DNA of 64,000 bases from Gammaproteobacteria bacterium (GTDB taxonomy: Bacteria; Pseudomonadota; Gammaproteobacteria; Pseudomonadales; Pseudohongiellaceae), in assembly GCA_002730035.1 (NCBI GenBank), contig PBYU01000081.1, positions 1 through 64,000 of the forward strand, written 5' to 3'. The translations under genes and the position numbers were made by a program. The notes beneath the pieces are model-generated. The model saw only the letters and a program-made list of their open reading frames with translations, was not told the DNA's origin and searched no databases. Below, piece by piece: positions 60,085 to 64,000 of this stretch. The first letter of the stretch is position 1, and every line of letters starts with the position of its first letter.

Positions 60085-61125
60085 TCAAGCCTGCACTTCC
60101 GAGATGAGCCATACAATATGACCCTGCTTAAGCTCTGCATCCAGTCTCTTCATTGCATGATAAGATGCCAGTGCACCCGTCCACAAATGCAGCCAGCATT
60201 TCAATACCATGTCCCTGTGCTGCCCGCTTAGTCCACGCACAATCCTGAGATCCTCATGCAGTAGCTCAATTTTCTCATTATCCGTCTGAGGCTTTTTGCT
60301 GACTCCATCACCCATACCTTGCATCATCCTTTCCAGGGACTCCGCAGCATCGCTAAGCCCGCCGTCGCTACTCCCCACCAGGCACATTGTCTCCTGCAGA
60401 TACTGTAGCCCGGTGAGACGCGCGGCACGACCGACCAGTTCTTCTGTTGGTGCTTCTCCGATCGTATCCATCAATGCCACGATGGCATTACGCACGAAAT
60501 CGACCGCGTAGTTTCGCTTAGCCTTTTCAAGACGTTCTGCAGTCCATTGATCAGCCGGAGGACTGGGCTGCAAATCAGGATCGAAGGGGGGTGGCAGTTC
60601 TCCCCTGGCGAACTGCAGCCGCTCATCGTCATTCAGTGGCTGATCGTATTCCTTGAAATACCCACAAAAACCAAATTCCCCGGTCATGTCTTCGGACACA
60701 CACACGAAACCCAGTCTTGTGTTGCCCAGGGACACCCCGTTGTGAGCATACCAACCTTGCAGGTATCCCCTGCTGACTTCCACCGGCACACCGCAAATAG
60801 TTGGTCCGGCATACATCCAGCGCGGGTAGCGAAATCGAACCCAGGCCTTGCGCTCATCTTCTTCCATGTAGTCCACCGCCACACCTCCCATGTTGTTCGA
60901 CAGCACATGGTAGCGGGCACAGGCAATGGCGTGGGGCAGATCTGTCAGGCCCAGTTTTTCAAAACTGGCAAGAAACTTCTCCAGGTGCTGGCGGCGGAAC
61001 AGGCTGAACATCCAGTCACCCACCTCGGCTGCGCTGCGATTGCTGGCGACCATTAGTTGCAATCCAAGCAGGTAGGCGTGGTGCAGTCTTGCTTGGGCGC
61101 TGATGTAACTGGACTCATTGGTCAT
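60085..61125 (-). CDS. Conserved hypothetical protein
   Basis: Long ORF with no overlapping strong alternative; no family recognised. Confidence 0.6.
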   Translation of the reverse strand: MTNESSYISAQARLHHAYLLGLQLMVASNRSAAEVGDWMFSLFRRQHLEKFLASFEKLGLTDLPHAIACARYHVLSNNMGGVAVDYMEEDERKAWVRFRYPRWMYAGPTICGVPVEVSRGYLQGWYAHNGVSLGNTRLGFVCVSEDMTGEFGFCGYFKEYDQPLNDDERLQFARGELPPPFDPDLQPSPPADQWTAERLEKAKRNYAVDFVRNAIVALMDTIGEAPTEELVGRAARLTGLQYLQETMCLVGSSDGGLSDAAESLERMMQGMGDGVSKKPQTDNEKIELLHEDLRIVRGLSGQHRDMVLKCWLHLWTGALASYHAMKRLDAELKQGHIVWLISEVQA

Positions 61126-61398
61126 TTAAAAAACCTCTGTTGAACCGGCATGCAGCCGGATCGTGGTCGGGCTGTTGTCAAAAGCTCTTGTAACATTTTG
61201 TAAAAAAACAATGACATATGGTCACCATTTTGCTCACTTCTCAACTGGACGTGGGCGAAAATGGCGTTTATCCTAGCGTCGTTGTTTGAGAAGATTCAAC
61301 TGCTTATAAAATTTATCCTATTCATACACAGGACAGGATTGCGTTGCCTATTGGAAAAACGCTTATTTACAACCTGCTTATAACCGGAGATACACGCA

Positions 61399-62337
61399 AT
61401 GCACATCAAAAACAAAATTCTCTCTGCCACACTATTCACACTACTAGCCTCACTGGCCTTTGGAGTGCAGGCGCAGTCGACTGAAACTGCCCGCTTCCTG
61501 AGTCTGACTGCTCCAGAAGGACTTCCCATCATCCCTGTGCTGGAAGGTTGGATTGCGAATGCAGACGGCACCACCAGTTTCTCATTCGGTATCATCAACC
61601 GAAATGATGATCCGATTGAAATCCCTCTGGGTGAAAATAACTATATCGAACCAGCTAAATACCAGGGCATGCAACCCACGCATTTTCCTCCCGGGCGAAC
61701 TACCGGCGCCTTCGCCGTAACAGTTCCCCCCACTGAAGAAGGCAATGACGTGTGGTGGCATGTTACAACCGGCGAAGCGGAAACGCTGAAGGTTCCGGGA
61801 CGACGTGGCGCCGCCGCCTACGAGCTGGATTTCATTCTGCCGCGCCCACAGGGTGCCCTACAGCCCTTGGTTGGAATCGGTGACGCTGGCAGCCAAGCTG
61901 CCGGGCTCTACGCGCAAATTGGTGATTACCCTGGCGGCGCTGTGAGTGCCGGCGAGCAGGTGTTGCTGTCAGTCAATGTAAGTGATCCTGCCGTGCGTGA
62001 CCCTGCAGATCCCCGCTTCGGTGAGCCGATTGCATTGGGTGTCGAGTTCTCCAAATATCAGGGCCCGGGTGATGTCGAGTTCATGCGCCATGAGGACACG
62101 GAAGTAGCTGAAAATCCGTATGCAGAAGACAACCCCCGTTTCAGGTTTTTCCGCACTCCTTCGGTGAACAGCCTGGAGATCACAGGACCTTCCGGTACCG
62201 GACAGGTCTATGCAACATTCTCCGCACCGGGTGACTACATCATCTCCACCAAGGTCGATGTCCACAAGGCCCCGGACAGTTCCAACGGCGACCAGTGCTG
62301 TTGGACGAACATCTACCAGCGCGTCACTGTAAGGTAG
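61399..62337 (+). CDS. Secreted hypothetical beta-rich protein upstream of PHM-like 4
   Basis: Signal peptide MHIKNKILSATLFTLLASLAFGVQAQ; FPPGRTTGAFAVTVPPTEEGNDVWWHVTTG; AGLYAQIGDYPGGAVSAGEQVLLSVNVSDPAVRDPADPRFG. Confidence 0.65.
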   Translation: MHIKNKILSATLFTLLASLAFGVQAQSTETARFLSLTAPEGLPIIPVLEGWIANADGTTSFSFGIINRNDDPIEIPLGENNYIEPAKYQGMQPTHFPPGRTTGAFAVTVPPTEEGNDVWWHVTTGEAETLKVPGRRGAAAYELDFILPRPQGALQPLVGIGDAGSQAAGLYAQIGDYPGGAVSAGEQVLLSVNVSDPAVRDPADPRFGEPIALGVEFSKYQGPGDVEFMRHEDTEVAENPYAEDNPRFRFFRTPSVNSLEITGPSGTGQVYATFSAPGDYIISTKVDVHKAPDSSNGDQCCWTNIYQRVTVR

Positions 62338-62351
62338 ATTGCAATAATCCC

Positions 62352-62390
62352 GAAAAACGGCCGGTCGGGCATCCAGATCGGCCTTTTTTT
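62352..62390 (+). terminator. Rho-independent terminator
   Basis: cggccggtcgggcatccagatcggccttttttt. Confidence 0.7.
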
Positions 62391-62501
62391 ATGCGATTGA
62401 CTGATCAATGTTTCTGCGATTATTGCTTTTTACCTGCCCGGAAACCAAGTAGACTCGGCGCTAGTACTAGGTATTCCCTGAAACTTTGTACTTAAACCTG
62501 A

Positions 62502-63872
62502 TTGAGGAAGAAAACAATGAGAAAGATGCGAAGATTGCTCGCAGGAGCATCTGTGGCTTTGCTGACGCTAGGATTCTCCAGCGCACAGGCACAGGATGAC
62601 CAGATCACTTACAACACCCACGTTGCAAGTATCATGAATGAGAACTGCGTAACCTGTCACCGAGAAGGTGGTATCGGTCCGATGCAGTTTGAAACCTATG
62701 ACCAGATCCGTCCCTGGGCACCACTGATTCAGTTACGAGTCGCTAATCGGGAAATGCCTCCCTACGCCTACGACCAACATATTGGTATCCAGGATCTGAA
62801 AGGAGACTGGCGCCTGGAACAGCAAGAGATCGATACGATCGTTGCCTGGGTCAATCAGGGTTCGCCCCTGGGACCGGCCGACATCGTGCCACCAGTGGCA
62901 GATCTGCTCGATACCGGTGCCTGGAATTTCGAGCCTCAGTTCGGTGAGCCGGACCTGATCATTGCGTCCACGCCAGTCGATATCCCAGCCGGCGGCAATG
63001 ACCTGTGGCACAAGCACTACGTGCCTACGGGTATCACACAAGGCAAGTGCATCAAGGCTATGCAGGTCAAGCCACGCGGCGATGCCCGCGCAGTCGTGCA
63101 CCACTCCAACCCTTCCCTTGAAGTACTTAATGCCGACACTGGCGACTATGACCGCTTCAGCCAACTGACCGAATATGCGATGGGCAAATGGGGCGAGCTA
63201 ATGCCGCAAGGCGTGTGTCGTCAGATGCCAGCCGAATCGCGCGTCTTCTGGGACATCCACATGTTCCCCGGCGGTGTTGGCCCCACAGCCCAGGGCCAGG
63301 CCGTACTGAACAACGTTGTCGAACTGGGCATCTGGTTCCACGATGACGACTACGAAGAAGTTGAGCAACCTTATCGTCAGGACTTGAGCCTGTACGGCAT
63401 GCGCGACGGCTATGAGAATGGCCACCTGATCATTCCTCCGAATGGTCATGGCATGACCCAGGGCTTCCACTCCTTCGATCACCCTGTTCGTATCGACAGC
63501 TTCCAGCCCCACGGCCACCTGCGCATGAACGCCGCGTCACTGGAAGTGTTCTATCCGGAAACGGGTCGTACCGAACAGATCAGCCAGATCTCCAAGTGGA
63601 GTGCCACCTGGCACCACAGCCACATCTACGACCCAGAAGCCGCTCCCTTGCTGCCAACTGGCGCCGTATTGGTAATCAAGCAGTGGTACGACAACACAGC
63701 AGGCAACCCCAACAACCCCGATCCCGATCAGTGGGTGTATGGCGGCAGCCGAACTGGTGACGAGATGTCCCATGCCTGGATCGCGGTGACTCACCTCGAT
63801 GACGAAGGTTTTGAACGACTCGTGGCAGAGCGCAAAGCAAAAGAAGAACGTTCGGTTGCTGGCAACGACTAA
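62502..63872 (+). CDS. Secreted CxxCH / PHM-type copper monooxygenase-like protein without redoxin domain (PHM-like 4)
   Basis: Signal peptide; CVTCHREGGIGPMQF...REMPP; AVVHHSNPS, FWDIHMFPGG, PHGHLRMNAASLEVFYPETG, TGDEMSHAWIAV. Confidence 0.8.
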   Translation: MRKKTMRKMRRLLAGASVALLTLGFSSAQAQDDQITYNTHVASIMNENCVTCHREGGIGPMQFETYDQIRPWAPLIQLRVANREMPPYAYDQHIGIQDLKGDWRLEQQEIDTIVAWVNQGSPLGPADIVPPVADLLDTGAWNFEPQFGEPDLIIASTPVDIPAGGNDLWHKHYVPTGITQGKCIKAMQVKPRGDARAVVHHSNPSLEVLNADTGDYDRFSQLTEYAMGKWGELMPQGVCRQMPAESRVFWDIHMFPGGVGPTAQGQAVLNNVVELGIWFHDDDYEEVEQPYRQDLSLYGMRDGYENGHLIIPPNGHGMTQGFHSFDHPVRIDSFQPHGHLRMNAASLEVFYPETGRTEQISQISKWSATWHHSHIYDPEAAPLLPTGAVLVIKQWYDNTAGNPNNPDPDQWVYGGSRTGDEMSHAWIAVTHLDDEGFERLVAERKAKEERSVAGND

Positions 63873-64000
63873 GCCTTACATTGAAATAGTAAGACCCGTC
63901 CCTGCGGGAAGGCCGGCTGGAGCAATCTAGTCGGCCTATTTTACGCCATAGATGCTCATCATTTAGCGGATTTTTATATTTCTTACAGACCAACACAGGC

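Overview
The window is a chromosomal segment that looks like a marine-type gammaproteobacterium (taxonomy inferred only from gene content). The left edge is ordinary core genome: the 5' end of tuf, tRNA-Thr/Gly/Tyr, a SPOR-like protein, coaX, birA and cstA. The rest is dominated by secreted or periplasmic enzymes: amidohydrolases, a penicillin-acylase-type Ntn hydrolase, M14 and M19 peptidases, gamma-glutamyltransferase, MBL-fold hydrolases, and four paralogous secreted proteins of unknown function with a PDLQGVW motif. Later come kynU, a DUF1631-type protein and an MFS transporter. The most interesting region is about 4.9-18.9 kb. It holds three multidomain proteins (degenerate redoxin + CxxCH heme-like segment + PHM/DBH-type type-II copper monooxygenase) and three tandem six-bladed NHL propellers that look like peptidyl-alpha-hydroxyglycine alpha-amidating lyase (PAL). 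The copper-ligand motifs (HH, H, HxH, M) and the PAL zinc/catalytic motifs are all present, so this is a candidate split bacterial PAM-like (peptidylglycine or N-acylglycine oxidative amidation/cleavage) system. A HupE/UreJ-type membrane protein is divergent from the PAL genes. A following operon encodes an N-acyl hydrolase and a glyoxylate aminotransferase, which is suggestive because glyoxylate is the PAM co-product. A fourth PHM-like protein, without the redoxin domain, sits at the right edge. Other notable items: a duplicated promoter/hairpin region upstream of two PAL genes, a FecR-domain gene interrupted by one in-frame TGA, a Serratia-type nuclease homolog lacking the DRGH motif, and several inverted repeats. 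All homology calls come from reading motifs; no searches were run.
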